In this document: piece by piece, positions 45,104-54,319 of the stretch
Layout of the letters: the number at the start of each line of letters is the position of its first letter
Position numbering within the stretch: position 1 is the first letter of the stretch
DNA from: Marinobacterium litorale DSM 23545
Lineage (GTDB): Bacteria; Pseudomonadota; Gammaproteobacteria; Pseudomonadales; Balneatricaceae
DNA length: 59,454 nt
Direction: 5' to 3'
NCBI RefSeq assembly: GCF_000428985.1
Contig: NZ_AUAZ01000025.1
Span: 1-59,454, forward strand
Position numbers and translations under genes: made by a program
The notes under the pieces: generated by a model
What the model was told of the DNA's origin: nothing
The model's input: only the letters and a program-made list of their open reading frames with translations
The model's database searches: none

Positions 45104-45645
45104 AGATCGCGTTAGTCGTGGGTACCTTACTTATAGGCGGCTCTATTGTCTGGAGTACCTATAAATGTGGGATATCGCCTATGCCAAGTTCCAGGCAGGC
45201 CCGCAATGCAATGGCCGAGCTGCTTGCGGATACAGGGAGCGGCCCGGTGTATGAGCTGGGCAGTGGCTGGGGAGGCCTCGCAATCGGGTTGGCAAAGAAA
45301 TACCCCAATCGACAGATAGTCGGGTATGAGGTTTCTTTCTTCCCATGGTTGGTTTCGGTTGTTGTTAAACGAGTACTGGGGTTGGGTAACCTGGTGATCT
45401 ATAGACGGAATTTTCTGCTGGCCGACCTATCTGCCGCCGATGTTTTTGTATGCTTTCTAGATACCGGAAATATGCGGGCGATTTCCCATAAGCTGAGTGC
45501 AGAACGATCCCGGGATGGCTTCTTAATCAGTAATTTTTTTGCGTTACCATCTTTTGAGGCTGACAATGTCATCAAGATTGATGATCTGTATACGTCGCCT
45601 GTTTATCGCTATCAGTTAAGACGCGGCATCGCGCCAACTGGTTGA
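45091..45645 (+). CDS. Membrane-anchored class I SAM methyltransferase
   Basis: A 184-residue protein with one N-terminal membrane helix (about 2-21) and a Rossmann methyltransferase core: VYELGSGWGGLAIGLAKKYP is motif I and IVGYEVS motif II; a VFVCFLD stretch follows. The substrate is unknown. The likely start is a TTG at 45091, after GTGAGAGAG, lying in the last bases of the toxin remnant; the next ATG (45181) would remove the membrane anchor. Confidence 0.78.
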   Translation: MFIVEIALVVGTLLIGGSIVWSTYKCGISPMPSSRQARNAMAELLADTGSGPVYELGSGWGGLAIGLAKKYPNRQIVGYEVSFFPWLVSVVVKRVLGLGNLVIYRRNFLLADLSAADVFVCFLDTGNMRAISHKLSAERSRDGFLISNFFALPSFEADNVIKIDDLYTSPVYRYQLRRGIAPTG

Positions 45646-45729
45646 AGGCGCGTTCGTGATCGATCCGGATTGGAACAGTATTGAGGCTGTGTGCCATACG
45701 CCAGAATGAACACTATCAGGGAGAATATC

Positions 45730-46071
45730 GTGAAGGAAAAACTCAGTTTTGTCGCACTCTTGGCGCCTTTGGCGTTTTCTATGGACGCTGTTGCCTGGGA
45801 TGAAGAGGCCGTCTGTAAGAAGGTTCAGGCTTGCATCACTCAGGTTATGAAGGAGGAAATGGCCGGCGAGGATATTCCACCTAATATCCAGCAAATGATG
45901 CAGGCGCAGATTGATGGCATGTGTCAGTCTCTGAACCGGGTATACAGTCTGCCCGGCGCGACCGGCCAGCAGCTCGATAAATGCGAAGACCGTATCCTCT
46001 CTTCGAGTTGCAGTGAGCTGATGAGTGATGAGCCGATCGCCGAGTGCGAGGCTCTGAATGATGGGAGCTGA
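45730..46071 (+). CDS. Small periplasmic Cys-containing protein
   Basis: A protein of about 113 residues with a signal peptide (MKEKLSFVALLAPLAFSMDA, cleaved near AVAW). The mature part has six cysteines (VCKKVQACI, MCQSL, KCED, SSCSEL and ECEAL), likely in disulfides. GTG at 45730 is preferred for its AGGGAGA site and because it places the signal peptide at the N terminus; ATGs at 45691 and 45706 are possible. The function is unknown. Confidence 0.7.
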   Translation: MKEKLSFVALLAPLAFSMDAVAWDEEAVCKKVQACITQVMKEEMAGEDIPPNIQQMMQAQIDGMCQSLNRVYSLPGATGQQLDKCEDRILSSSCSELMSDEPIAECEALNDGS

Positions 46072-46190
46072 GGGGCTGGTTGAGCATCGGCTTTAACAGG
46101 TCAGAAGCGCCATTGAGCGTTACGGGATGATACAAAAAGCGCCGCTCACCCGAGTGAGGTTGGTTTTTAGTGTAAAATGGCCGCCCGTTA

Positions 46191-46220
46191 CCCGGTTGTT
46201 TCCGGGCTTTTTGTGTTTTT
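46191..46220 (+). terminator. Terminator-like hairpin before yjdM
   Basis: CCCGG (46191-46195) and CCGGG (46202-46206) form a short stem followed by a T-rich run. It ends only 14 bases before the yjdM ATG, so it either closes transcription from upstream or attenuates yjdM. A second small stem, CTCAC/GTGAG followed by GTTGGTTTTT, lies at 46145-46168. Confidence 0.5.
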
Positions 46221-46234
46221 GATGGAGTATTCTC

Positions 46235-46573
46235 ATGGCTGATATGCCTGCATGTCCCCAATGTGCTGCCGACTATACCTATGAAGATCAGGGCTTATAT
46301 GTCTGTCCGTCCTGCGGTCATGAATGGGCAGCCAATGAGCCTGTAGAGCAGGAAGATAGCTTTGTCGTACGCGATGCCAACGGTAATCAGCTGGCCGATG
46401 GCGATAATGTTACGCTGATCAAGGACCTCAAGGTGAAGGGATCCTCTTCAACCATTAAAGTGGGCACCAAGGTGCGTATTAATCGCCTGGTGGATGGCGA
46501 TCACAATATCGACTGCAAAGTGGACGGTATTGGCCCTATGATGTTGAAGTCGGAGTTTGTTAAAAAGGCCTGA
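46235..46573 (+). CDS. yjdM: YjdM/PhnA-family zinc-ribbon protein
   Basis: A 112-residue protein with the family hallmark: an N-terminal zinc ribbon (CPQC and CPSCG) and the C-terminal PhnA domain ([20 protein letters not shown], then [18 protein letters not shown]). Once linked to alkylphosphonate use, its real function is unclear; it is widespread and single-copy. GATGGAG precedes the ATG. Confidence 0.93.
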   Translation: MADMPACPQCAADYTYEDQGLYVCPSCGHEWAANEPVEQEDSFVVRDANGNQLADGDNVTLIKDLKVKGSSSTIKVGTKVRINRLVDGDHNIDCKVDGIGPMMLKSEFVKKA

Positions 46574-46696
46574 TCGCTCGGTTCAGGCTTCTCCTCTCGT
46601 GAGGCTGCCGGTGTGCAGCCTCGCTCTCCTTTCTCGATCTTTCCGTGGTAGTCTGCTCTGGGTTGAAGCGAACGGGTACGGAGAATCGGGAGCACT

Positions 46697-47029
46697 ATGA
46701 AAAGCTGGATGTTTCTTGTTATTGCTATCACGGCAGAGGTGGTTGCGACCACATCGCTCAAGGCGAGCGATGGCTTTTCGCGGCTGTGGCCCTCTGTGGT
46801 TGTGGTGGTCGGCTACGGCTTATCCTTCTACTTTCTCGCTCTGACACTGAAGACCATTCCTGTGGGTGTGGCGTATGCCGTTTGGTCCGGGCTGGGCGTT
46901 GTACTGGTAACGGCAATAGCCTGGCTGGTATATGAGCAGAAGATCGATCTGCCGGGTGCCATCGGGATGGGATTGATTCTGACCGGCGTGCTGACGCTGA
47001 ACCTGTTTTCTAAGACCGGTGTTCATTGA
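46697..47029 (+). CDS. Small multidrug resistance (SMR) efflux protein
   Basis: A 110-residue protein with four membrane helices. The essential glutamate E14 is in [12 protein letters not shown], and [28 protein letters not shown] is the central signature. Members (EmrE, QacE, Gdx) exchange protons for cationic drugs, polyamines or guanidinium as antiparallel dimers. The W-S-G-L-G form fits the EmrE-like branch. No guanidine riboswitch was seen upstream. GGGAGC is the ribosome site. Confidence 0.93.
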   Translation: MKSWMFLVIAITAEVVATTSLKASDGFSRLWPSVVVVVGYGLSFYFLALTLKTIPVGVAYAVWSGLGVVLVTAIAWLVYEQKIDLPGAIGMGLILTGVLTLNLFSKTGVH

Positions 47030-47093
47030 TCTTACGATTATCTGCAATCTATAGATGGTTTACTCCATCGTAAGCGGTGAGAAAAGGAAAAGG

Positions 47094-47903
47094 ATGATGA
47101 CGGACAATAACAAGAGTTTGCTGGAACGCACCATCGAGGAAAGTGCCCGGATTACCCGGTATGCGGTTGAAGGTGAGGCGCCGGATAAATCCCATCCGGT
47201 ACTGACCACAGGGCGCGAGATCGCATTCGTGGAAAAAGGTGTTTCGGTTTGGCATTTCGATTTGAGCAGCGCCGATACCCTGAGCCCCGGAACGCCGGAT
47301 ACACCCCATACCCGGGTGGATGCGCGTTGGCTGAGTGCCCAGGCCGCTCTGGAGCAGGGCATCGAGGTGTTTCACGGCGGCTCTGCAAACACCTTTGGCA
47401 GTATGGGGACGCTACTGGTGCCCCCCGGATTCAAGGTGCCGGGTGTCATCGCGACCCCGAGTAATGTGCGCTTTTACGGGTTGACTCTGTTTGAGACAGG
47501 TGCTGATTTTGCGGTCAGTTCACCGAAGTATCAGACTGTGATGATGGATTACGATTACAGTCCCGATTATCGTGATGATTTCTTAATGCAAAAGTATGGT
47601 GGCGGTGGAATATTTGTTGAAACTCACGACTTCCCCCATATCCATATTCCGCTCTCTCCCGATTGTCACGGCTACATTCTGATCGGAAAACCGCTGAACG
47701 ATGGAGCGTTCTGCTTTACGGCGTTCAAAATTCCATACGGTATGGGGCTGTATACGCCGGCCGGTACGATCCACGGCGATGGCACCTTGGTCGGGCATTA
47801 TGGCATCACCGTCGCCGATGGTGCGCTGGCAAAGGCGGACACCGTACTGGTCTATAACAGCGACACCCTGAGCATGGCTGAGGGCGTGGTACCGGTCGAT
47901 TAA
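47094..47903 (+). CDS. Hypothetical protein, possibly cupin-like
   Basis: About 269 residues, starting at either of two ATGs (47094, 47097) after AAGGAAAAGG. There is no signal peptide or membrane segment. The second half has features of a beta-sandwich with possible metal ligands (DFPHIHIPLSPDCHGYILIG and YTPAGTIHGDGTLVGHYGIT), which suggests a cupin fold. I do not recognise the family or a substrate. It stands alone after the SMR gene. Confidence 0.7.
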   Translation: MMTDNNKSLLERTIEESARITRYAVEGEAPDKSHPVLTTGREIAFVEKGVSVWHFDLSSADTLSPGTPDTPHTRVDARWLSAQAALEQGIEVFHGGSANTFGSMGTLLVPPGFKVPGVIATPSNVRFYGLTLFETGADFAVSSPKYQTVMMDYDYSPDYRDDFLMQKYGGGGIFVETHDFPHIHIPLSPDCHGYILIGKPLNDGAFCFTAFKIPYGMGLYTPAGTIHGDGTLVGHYGITVADGALAKADTVLVYNSDTLSMAEGVVPVD

Positions 47904-47994
47904 ACGTTGTATTGAACAGGCGACATTTGCTATGAATAGAGTGCTAATTTAGCGGTTTGTTTTTAAGCGTGCGTTGTTCAGGGCGGGAGCTGGT

Positions 47995-48912
47995 ATGTCC
48001 AAGGCGGATGATGAGAACTTTTACAAGGCGTTGCTGGAGTCAACCAAGGCGATTCCCTGGCGGATCAACTGGGAGACGAAAGAGTTTGAATATATCGGTC
48101 CCCAGATAGAGCCTCTTTTGGGCTGGACCCAGGAGAGTTGGAAAACGGCTCAGGACTGGATTGACCGGTTTCATGCCGAGGAACGCGAAAGTACCGCCAA
48201 CTACTGCATCCAGCTGTGCGAGAAGGGGGAGGATCACGAGGCCGATTACCGGGCGATCCGGCCCGATGGCAGTTACACCTGGGTTCGCGATGTGGTCCAT
48301 GTCATCCGTGAAGACGGGAAAACCAAGGAGTTGGTGGGTTTTATATTCGATATCTCCGAGCGTAAGCAGATGGAGGACGAGCTGGTTCGCTTGAATCGGC
48401 AGCTGGAGGCGCTTTCCTTCCAGGATGGCCTTACCGGCGTTTCGAACCGACGCCTGTTCGACCAGACGCTGGAGAAAGAGTGGGCGCGCGCGCAACGCAA
48501 TGGCCAGCCGGTCTCTCTGGCCATTTTCGATATCGATCATTTCAAGGATTACAACGATTGTTACGGTCATATCAAGGGCGATGACTGTCTGATCCGCGTC
48601 GCGCGTGAGCTGGAGAAGATGGCGGGGCGCCCGGCGGACTTCTTCGGTCGTTTTGGCGGCGAAGAGTTTGTCATGCTGCTGCCTGAGACCGATGCGTCGG
48701 CTGCGGCGCAGATTGCCGAACGGTGCCGTGCCCGTATTGAGTCGCTGGACATGCATCATGCGGCTTCAAAGGTCAATGACCGGGTGACGATCAGTATCGG
48801 TGTGTCGACTCAGATACCGGATCAGGGTGATGCGTCGGTGAAGCTGATTGAACAGGCTGACGACAACCTCTATTCGGCAAAGCGTATGGGGCGCAACCAG
48901 GTTGTTGCTTGA
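47995..48912 (+). CDS. PAS-GGDEF diguanylate cyclase
   Basis: A soluble 305-residue protein. A PAS domain of the PAS_3 type (about 15-130, with WTQESW, RPDGSYTWVRD and ISERKQ) is joined to a GGDEF domain. GGEEF is at 221-225 and RPAD serves as the I-site, so activity with product inhibition is expected. The ATG at 47995 has GGGAGCTGG upstream. Confidence 0.9.
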   Translation: MSKADDENFYKALLESTKAIPWRINWETKEFEYIGPQIEPLLGWTQESWKTAQDWIDRFHAEERESTANYCIQLCEKGEDHEADYRAIRPDGSYTWVRDVVHVIREDGKTKELVGFIFDISERKQMEDELVRLNRQLEALSFQDGLTGVSNRRLFDQTLEKEWARAQRNGQPVSLAIFDIDHFKDYNDCYGHIKGDDCLIRVARELEKMAGRPADFFGRFGGEEFVMLLPETDASAAAQIAERCRARIESLDMHHAASKVNDRVTISIGVSTQIPDQGDASVKLIEQADDNLYSAKRMGRNQVVA

Positions 48913-48982
48913 ACGGCGGCTGGTTAGGGCCCCGGATATCAACTAGGCTCTCTGTATCACGTATGAAGCAGGGAGATGAGCG

Positions 48983-49129
48983 ATGAGCAAGTTAATGATG
49001 GCGGCACTGAGTTCTCTGGTGATGGTCATTTCACTGGGAATCTCTGGCTGCAATACGATTGAGGGTGCGGGTCAGGATATTGAAAAAGCCGGTGACGCCA
49101 TAGAGGATGCTGCAGAAGACGCTAAATAG
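48983..49129 (+). CDS. Entericidin-like small lipoprotein (first copy)
   Basis: A 48-residue protein. The signal peptide ends in a lipobox LGISGC, with the lipid-bearing cysteine C23, and the mature part NTIEGAGQDIEKAGDAIED is the classic entericidin A/B repeat-like helix. Entericidins are envelope lipoproteins of a stress-linked toxin-antidote pair in E. coli; in other bacteria they are structural or stress-related. GGGAG precedes the ATG. A second copy follows 74 bases later. Confidence 0.88.
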   Translation: MSKLMMAALSSLVMVISLGISGCNTIEGAGQDIEKAGDAIEDAAEDAK

Positions 49130-49203
49130 TGTCGTTTCGTGGCGGTCGGTCCTGTTCAGCGGTATTATTCTCCAAAGTTTGTAGTCTTGGAGAACAAGTC
49201 CAA

Positions 49204-49359
49204 ATGGAAAAGCGTCTGCGCTCAGGAGTACTGGGGAGTCTTCTTTTTCTGGCCGTCGGTCTGTTCGGTGTCGGCTGCGCCACGATTGAGGGGGCGGGCA
49301 AGGATATTGAAAAAGCGGGCGAAGCAATCAGTGAAGCGGCTCGCAACGCCAAAAACTAG
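49204..49359 (+). CDS. Entericidin-like small lipoprotein (second copy)
   Basis: A 51-residue protein with signal peptide, lipobox VGC-A and mature ATIEGAGKDIEKAGEAISEA. It is paralogous to the preceding gene, mostly in the mature helix; signal sequences differ. The ATG at 49204 is preferred over an upstream GTG at 49129 because it places the signal peptide at the N terminus. Two adjacent copies recall the ecnA-ecnB antidote/toxin arrangement, but which might be which cannot be told. Confidence 0.85.
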   Translation: MEKRLRSGVLGSLLFLAVGLFGVGCATIEGAGKDIEKAGEAISEAARNAKN

Positions 49360-49499
49360 TTGTTGTCTCGTTATCCTCGTTATCTCGTTCCTTCTTAGTC
49401 AATATCGCCCCTCCGGTCCGATGCGGATATCACTCAGGTGATGGATGCGTTGGATCGCGTCGAAGGCCGGTTGAAACCCCTGCGGAGTGAGTCGCCATC

Positions 49500-51425
49500 G
49501 TGACTAAACAGGCTAATCTTGCTCGGCTGGGATTTGATACAGCGCGCTTGCCTTTCCTGGCGCGGACCGGGTTTACCGTCGCGCTTGCGGTGATCGTGGC
49601 CTGGCTCATGGGACTGGAGCATCCCCAGTGGGCGGGGATGACGGTATGGGCCGCCTCGCTGCCAACCCGCGGTGAACTGCTGGCAAAAGCCGGTGCGCGT
49701 TTGGGCGGAACGATCCTGGGCGCGCTGGTGGGCGTGCTGATTGTTTATCTGTCGCAGGGGCAGATCGCCTGGCTGGTGGTCGGCTTGACCGTCTGGGTGG
49801 GCTTCTGTGTCTGCACGGGTCATCTGTTCAAGAGCTTTTTAACCTACGGCTCGATCCTGGCCGGCTACTCGGCATCGCTGGTCGCGTTGGTCGATACCTC
49901 GCAACATGATCATATTCTCGATCTGGGCATAGACCGCATGCTGACGGCCCTGGTTGGGGTCGTACTTGCGATCGGTATCAGCTGGTATTTTGCGCAGCGC
50001 AACACCGACAAGGTGAGTTTTACCGAGCTCAGATCAATTACTGCCGGGGTTCTCCGTCATTTATCACAGGCGTTAGGCGGCGAGGAGGCTTCGCTCGCAC
50101 AGTATCGTCATGAGCTGTTATCGCGGTTGTCGCGGCTGGATGCTCGGCTTGAGACGCGGGGGATCAGCTCAGCACAGGATCACGCCCGGGCCAAACGGGT
50201 TCGACAGCTGGTACCCGCTATTGTGTCGGTTCTGGTCTGGCGGCGCAGAGCCGGTGATGAAGATGCCGTTGAGCGCATGCGAGATGCGCTTGAGCGCTGC
50301 GCGACGTTGCTTGAGACGAATGCGCGGTTCGATGAGTTGGACCGCGAGCTTGAGCATATAAACCTGACGTCCGAAACCCTGGCATCGCTTTCCTATTTGA
50401 CGCCCAAACTGCGTGAGCTCAAGGCCAACCTTCAGCGGGTGTTGATTGACTCGCAATCCACGGAAACGGTCAGAGGGTCCAGCAAGCTGATTCTCCATCG
50501 TGACTGGGTCGGCGCGCGGCAGGCGGCGCTGCGGGCAATGACGCTAATGGTCAGCGTCGGGTTGGTCTGGGTCTATACTCAGGCTGAAGTGGGTGGCTAT
50601 ATGCTGCTGGGAACTTCGGTTATGGCGTCGCTCTTTTCGACGTTTGATAGCCCTGCATTATTGATGCGATCGGTTTTTCTGGGGCAGGTAGCTGGCGCGA
50701 CGGGCGCGCTTGTGTGCCATTGGTTGGTTTGGCCACTGGCCGATGGGGCGGGCGGGCGCGTGTTGCTGATGGTTCCGTTTATCCTGATCGGCGTTCTGGT
50801 GCTGGGCCATCGGCGCACAGCGACGTTGGGCTTTGACTACAACATGGTTCTGCTGCTTCTGCTGCAGCCGATACCGGGGTTGTCTGATGACTTTGCACAT
50901 TCATTGCTGCTCAGTGCAGCGGTGGTGGTCGCACCGCTGATCGCCATGGTGGGGTATCGCTTTGTGTATCCGGTCAATGCGCGAGCCCGGATTGAGACGA
51001 TGCGGCGCCTGATCCTGCACGAGGTTCAGGATATGGCCGAGAAACCGCTGGATGCAAAAACACGGATAGTCTGGCGGCAGCGGATTTACAACCGGATGCT
51101 GCTACTGGTTCGCTGGTCAGACCTGGTAGGCGACCGACGCTTCCCGGCCGCAGAATGGGGCGTGGGAGTCCTGCGCCTATCGCTGGTCTGTGAACAGGTT
51201 CACGCGCTTCTGCCTTACCTGAATCTGGCTGAACAGCGCGCGCTGAAAATGGTATTGCGGCGTATCGCCCGGCTTGAACATGACCCGGTGAAAGTGGCCC
51301 GCGCGCTTAAGGTTGCCGCCCGGCGGCTACACTCTCACCCCCTGGCTGCGCTTGAGCTGGATCTGGCGGCTCGGGCAATGGAGGAGAATATGTCGCTGTT
51401 CAAGCCGGGAACCCCTCGTCCTTGA
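49500..51425 (+). CDS. FUSC-family inner-membrane transporter
   Basis: A 641-residue protein with two sets of about six membrane helices (about 20-160 and 345-490), each followed by a helical cytoplasmic region, the layout of AaeB/YccS-type FUSC proteins. Motif-like HPQWAGMTVWAASLPTRGEL lies in the first repeat. Such proteins export aromatic acids or other toxic compounds, often with a membrane fusion partner, which is missing here. The start is GTG at 49500, overlapping the stop of a 20-codon frame (49441-49503). The last 26 bases overlap the convergent Nudix gene. Confidence 0.85.
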   Translation: MTKQANLARLGFDTARLPFLARTGFTVALAVIVAWLMGLEHPQWAGMTVWAASLPTRGELLAKAGARLGGTILGALVGVLIVYLSQGQIAWLVVGLTVWVGFCVCTGHLFKSFLTYGSILAGYSASLVALVDTSQHDHILDLGIDRMLTALVGVVLAIGISWYFAQRNTDKVSFTELRSITAGVLRHLSQALGGEEASLAQYRHELLSRLSRLDARLETRGISSAQDHARAKRVRQLVPAIVSVLVWRRRAGDEDAVERMRDALERCATLLETNARFDELDRELEHINLTSETLASLSYLTPKLRELKANLQRVLIDSQSTETVRGSSKLILHRDWVGARQAALRAMTLMVSVGLVWVYTQAEVGGYMLLGTSVMASLFSTFDSPALLMRSVFLGQVAGATGALVCHWLVWPLADGAGGRVLLMVPFILIGVLVLGHRRTATLGFDYNMVLLLLLQPIPGLSDDFAHSLLLSAAVVVAPLIAMVGYRFVYPVNARARIETMRRLILHEVQDMAEKPLDAKTRIVWRQRIYNRMLLLVRWSDLVGDRRFPAAEWGVGVLRLSLVCEQVHALLPYLNLAEQRALKMVLRRIARLEHDPVKVARALKVAARRLHSHPLAALELDLAARAMEENMSLFKPGTPRP

Positions 51426-51891
51426 AGCACCCCAGATAGATCGGACGCTCGGGGTTGCGGTAGTTGGGGATGCAACTGGAGAGGTACTGCGGGAACAGTT
51501 GGATTGTCGGAAGGTTGTCCATCGGCATCCAGACCACGTCCACCTGGTGTTTATCGGGCTCTGGGCCGCTCCGCGCCCGGTAGGATTCGGGTACCTGGCA
51601 TAGGAACAGGAACTCCATGACGTGGCGTCGAGTCACCGGTGTGGTGTCTCGCAGCTTCAGAAAGTCGGCAACGGCGATCAGATCGCCAATCCTGATCGCT
51701 GTGCCTATCTCCTCCAGACACTCCCGTTGCAGCGTATCTTCCAGGCATTCACCGGCGTCCTGACCACCGCCCGGCAGCGCGTAGCGCACGCCCCCCGTTT
51801 CGTAACCATCTTTCTTTAACAGCAGGACGTGATCATCCTCGATGATCAACGCCCTGACTGCATTGCGAATCTGGGGAATTACCTCTGCCAT
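51400..51891 (-). CDS. Nudix hydrolase
   Basis: A 163-residue protein with a full Nudix box, G-x5-E-x7-RE-C-x-EE-x-G, seen in GGQDAGECLEDTLQRECLEE followed by IG. These enzymes split nucleoside diphosphate derivatives such as NADH, ADP-ribose or damaged nucleotides. The substrate cannot be predicted. It overlaps the end of the FUSC gene tail to tail. Confidence 0.9.
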   Translation of the reverse strand: MAEVIPQIRNAVRALIIEDDHVLLLKKDGYETGGVRYALPGGGQDAGECLEDTLQRECLEEIGTAIRIGDLIAVADFLKLRDTTPVTRRHVMEFLFLCQVPESYRARSGPEPDKHQVDVVWMPMDNLPTIQLFPQYLSSCIPNYRNPERPIYLGCFKDEGFPA

Positions 51892-51962
51892 ACCAGCCCC
51901 CCGGCTGTCTCCTTTTTGTAAAAGACTAGGAGATGCTGCGCTGCAACGCCAGTGCTCTGGCT

Positions 51963-52181
51963 TTATCGCTGCCAGAACGGCTTTTTTGACTCCTGCAGCG
52001 CATCGCTTCGGCTTATGCCGATATCTTTCAGCATTTCCGGTGCGAGCCGGGCGAGCTGGCGGCGCTGCCGATAGCGCTGATACCAGAGCCAGAGTGTCTT
52101 GCGTACCCGCGGCCAGAGATCATAGGCGCGTACCGCGCTTTTCCGGTCGTGGACGATCCGAGTGACTGCCAGCGATTTCAT
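51963..52181 (-). CDS. DUF1127 small protein
   Basis: A 72-residue, Arg-rich protein whose C-terminal half RRQLARLAPEMLKDIGISRS is the DUF1127 motif. Members (YjiS and relatives) are small regulators of RNA or phosphate/polyamine metabolism in other bacteria. The ATG at 52181 is chosen for the AGGAGG-AAGG site; the frame is open to 52208. It is divergent from a LysR gene, which may regulate it. Confidence 0.85.
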   Translation of the reverse strand: MKSLAVTRIVHDRKSAVRAYDLWPRVRKTLWLWYQRYRQRRQLARLAPEMLKDIGISRSDALQESKKPFWQR

Positions 52182-52333
52182 GATCCTTCCTCCTGTGACT
52201 GTAGGCACAGGCTAGGGTGAGCGCCGATATTCGATCCAATCGTATTTTTGAAAGGCAGCCTTCAGCGATTCCGATAAGCCCAATCGGATTGTGTGTGGTT
52301 TAATGGTCTCAGTGAGCGATTCAGGAGGGGGAG

Positions 52334-53251
52334 ATGGAGCTATACCAGCTGAAGACCTTCGTCAAAGTGGCGGACGAGGGTAATTTGACCCGGGCTTCCG
52401 AGGCATTGTACACCAGCCAGCCGGCCATCAGTGGACAGATCAAAGCGCTGGAAGAGGCGCTGGGCATACAGCTGTTTGTGCGTAATTCAAAGGGAATGCT
52501 GCTTACGCCGGCCGGTCGCAAGTTGTATCAGCAGGCGCGGGTTACGCTGGACGCTGCCGATCAGATTAAGCGTCAGGCGCAATCGCTCCAGAACGAGCTG
52601 ATTGGTGAGCTTCGTATCGGAATGCACACTGACTACGATTATCTGCGGTTGGGTGAGCTGTACCGGTTGATTTCTCAGCAGTACCCGGCACTGGTGTCCC
52701 ATTTTCTGCAAAGCAGCAGCGCCACGGTGCTGCGTGAGCTGCGTGATGATCAGTTGGATGCGGGGTTTATGTTCGGTCCCTGCCGGGCTGACGATATGAC
52801 GCAGTTTCATCTGGCTCAGGTACCCATGCGGGTTGTGGGGCCGAGCGACTGGGTGGATCGTATCCGGGGGCGTTCGTTGTCTGAGTTGGCGCGTCTACCC
52901 TGGGTTTACACCACACCGAGCTGTCCGTTTTTTCTGCTGTTTGAGCAGCTGTTTGAGACCGGTGAACAGCCGCCTACGGAGATCGTCTGGTGTGACAACG
53001 AGGATGCGATCCGTGCTCTTATCCGATCGGGTGTCGGTTTGTCCCTGGTTAAAGCCGCGGATGCGGACAGGGCGTGCAAGGAGGGCTATGGTGTTGTTTG
53101 GGAGGGGCAGGTGCCTGACGTATCCCTCAATCTGGTACTGCGTAAACAGCGCCGCGATGAACCTGCATTGGCGGCGCTGATCGATGCAACACTCGGGTTA
53201 TGGGAGGTCAACCGGGCCTCTAAAGCGGTGGTTCACTCGCTACCGGCGTAA
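52334..53251 (+). CDS. LysR-family transcriptional regulator
   Basis: A 305-residue LysR protein. The N-terminal winged helix reads LYQLKTFVKVADEGNLTRAS followed by LYTSQPAISGQIKALEEALG. The rest is the effector-binding domain. It has a good ribosome site (GGAGGGGGAG). Its nearest candidate target is the divergent DUF1127 gene across 152 bases. The effector is unknown. Its end overlaps the convergent metallopeptidase gene by 19 bases. Confidence 0.92.
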   Translation: MELYQLKTFVKVADEGNLTRASEALYTSQPAISGQIKALEEALGIQLFVRNSKGMLLTPAGRKLYQQARVTLDAADQIKRQAQSLQNELIGELRIGMHTDYDYLRLGELYRLISQQYPALVSHFLQSSSATVLRELRDDQLDAGFMFGPCRADDMTQFHLAQVPMRVVGPSDWVDRIRGRSLSELARLPWVYTTPSCPFFLLFEQLFETGEQPPTEIVWCDNEDAIRALIRSGVGLSLVKAADADRACKEGYGVVWEGQVPDVSLNLVLRKQRRDEPALAALIDATLGLWEVNRASKAVVHSLPA

Positions 53252-54303
53252 CGGACCTGGGCATGCACAAATGCCAGTTTCTGTTTGATTGTCTCGGTCA
53301 GCACGAACGGGTAGGCGTGGTCATGTCCCATGCTGCGGTTCAGGCTGTTCAGGGCGATGGTGAGTGCCAGCCAATGGTCGAACACTTTATTGAAGTCCGG
53401 TTCATGATAGGCATTCAAAGGCTCATCCAGGCTCAGGTTTTCCTCATCGCCATTGGGTGGTGCCGTGCGCAGCCCGAACTGGTGAGCCGTTTCCAGTGTG
53501 TCCACGATATGTAGAAAGTGAGCCCAGGTCTCGGCCCAGTCTTCCCACGGGTGGCTTGCGGCATAGGCGCTGACAAAGCGCTCGGGCCAATCGCCGGGTG
53601 GGCCCTGAGTGTAGTGGTTGTTAAGCGCTTGGCTGTAATCCAGACGTTCGTCACCGAAGAGTGAACGCCATGACTCCAGGGCGTTACTGTCCCTGATCAG
53701 CCGGTCCCAGTAAAAGTGGCCGGACTCGTGGCGAAAGTGGCCTAAAACCGTGCGGTAGGGTTCGGCCATCTCAGAGCGCATCTTTTCTCTCAATACCGGA
53801 TCAGCCTCGGAGATATTGAGAGTGATAACGCCCTGAGCATGACCAGTCAGGACACGGCCGCGTTCGTTGAACGTGGGTTGGTCTGCCAGAAAATCGAACG
53901 CGAGTCCCTCGGGTGATTCGCCCAGCGGTTGAATTTTCAGATTCAAACGGAGCAGGGAGTAGACCAGGCGGCGCTTCTCTGTTTCCAGCTTGCGCCAGAG
54001 CTGTAAGTTACCGGCGATACTGAGATCCGGGATTGTACGGTTGAGTCGACAGGCCAGGCAGAAGGCATCGTTCTCCTCCGAGTCCAGCATCCAGTTGCAG
54101 ACGTTGTGCTGAAGCTGGTTCTGGCACGTCCGCCAGCGGCGAGGATCATCGCTATGGCTGATACGCCACAGGTTGTTATCGGGCTCCAGGGCAACCAGGC
54201 GTAGCTGCCCCGGCAAGAAGCCCAGGGTTTTGCCGCAATGAGTACAGCGTGTGTTTTCGAAATACGCCAGATGCCCGCAGGCGGTACAACTGAACAGTTT
54301 CAA
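53233..54303 (-). CDS. Zinc-ribbon metallopeptidase (COG4307-type)
   Basis: A 356-residue soluble protein. An N-terminal zinc ribbon uses C6, C9, C20 and C23 and a second Cys cluster lies at 60-85. The metallopeptidase motif HESGH has H192, E193 and H196; a later WEDWAETWAHFLH could provide the third ligand. This family is conserved in proteobacteria, with no known substrate. It is separated by 16 bases from the upstream GGDEF gene and so is probably co-transcribed with it. Confidence 0.85.
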   Translation of the reverse strand: MKLFSCTACGHLAYFENTRCTHCGKTLGFLPGQLRLVALEPDNNLWRISHSDDPRRWRTCQNQLQHNVCNWMLDSEENDAFCLACRLNRTIPDLSIAGNLQLWRKLETEKRRLVYSLLRLNLKIQPLGESPEGLAFDFLADQPTFNERGRVLTGHAQGVITLNISEADPVLREKMRSEMAEPYRTVLGHFRHESGHFYWDRLIRDSNALESWRSLFGDERLDYSQALNNHYTQGPPGDWPERFVSAYAASHPWEDWAETWAHFLHIVDTLETAHQFGLRTAPPNGDEENLSLDEPLNAYHEPDFNKVFDHWLALTIALNSLNRSMGHDHAYPFVLTETIKQKLAFVHAQVRYAGSE

Positions 54304-54319
54304 TCGAATCTCCAGTAAC

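Noticed and set aside
49441-49503. 20-codon frame overlapping the FUSC start (GTGA)
   Set aside because: Too short to judge and no ribosome site; it could be a leader peptide or a remnant, but nothing supports it further.
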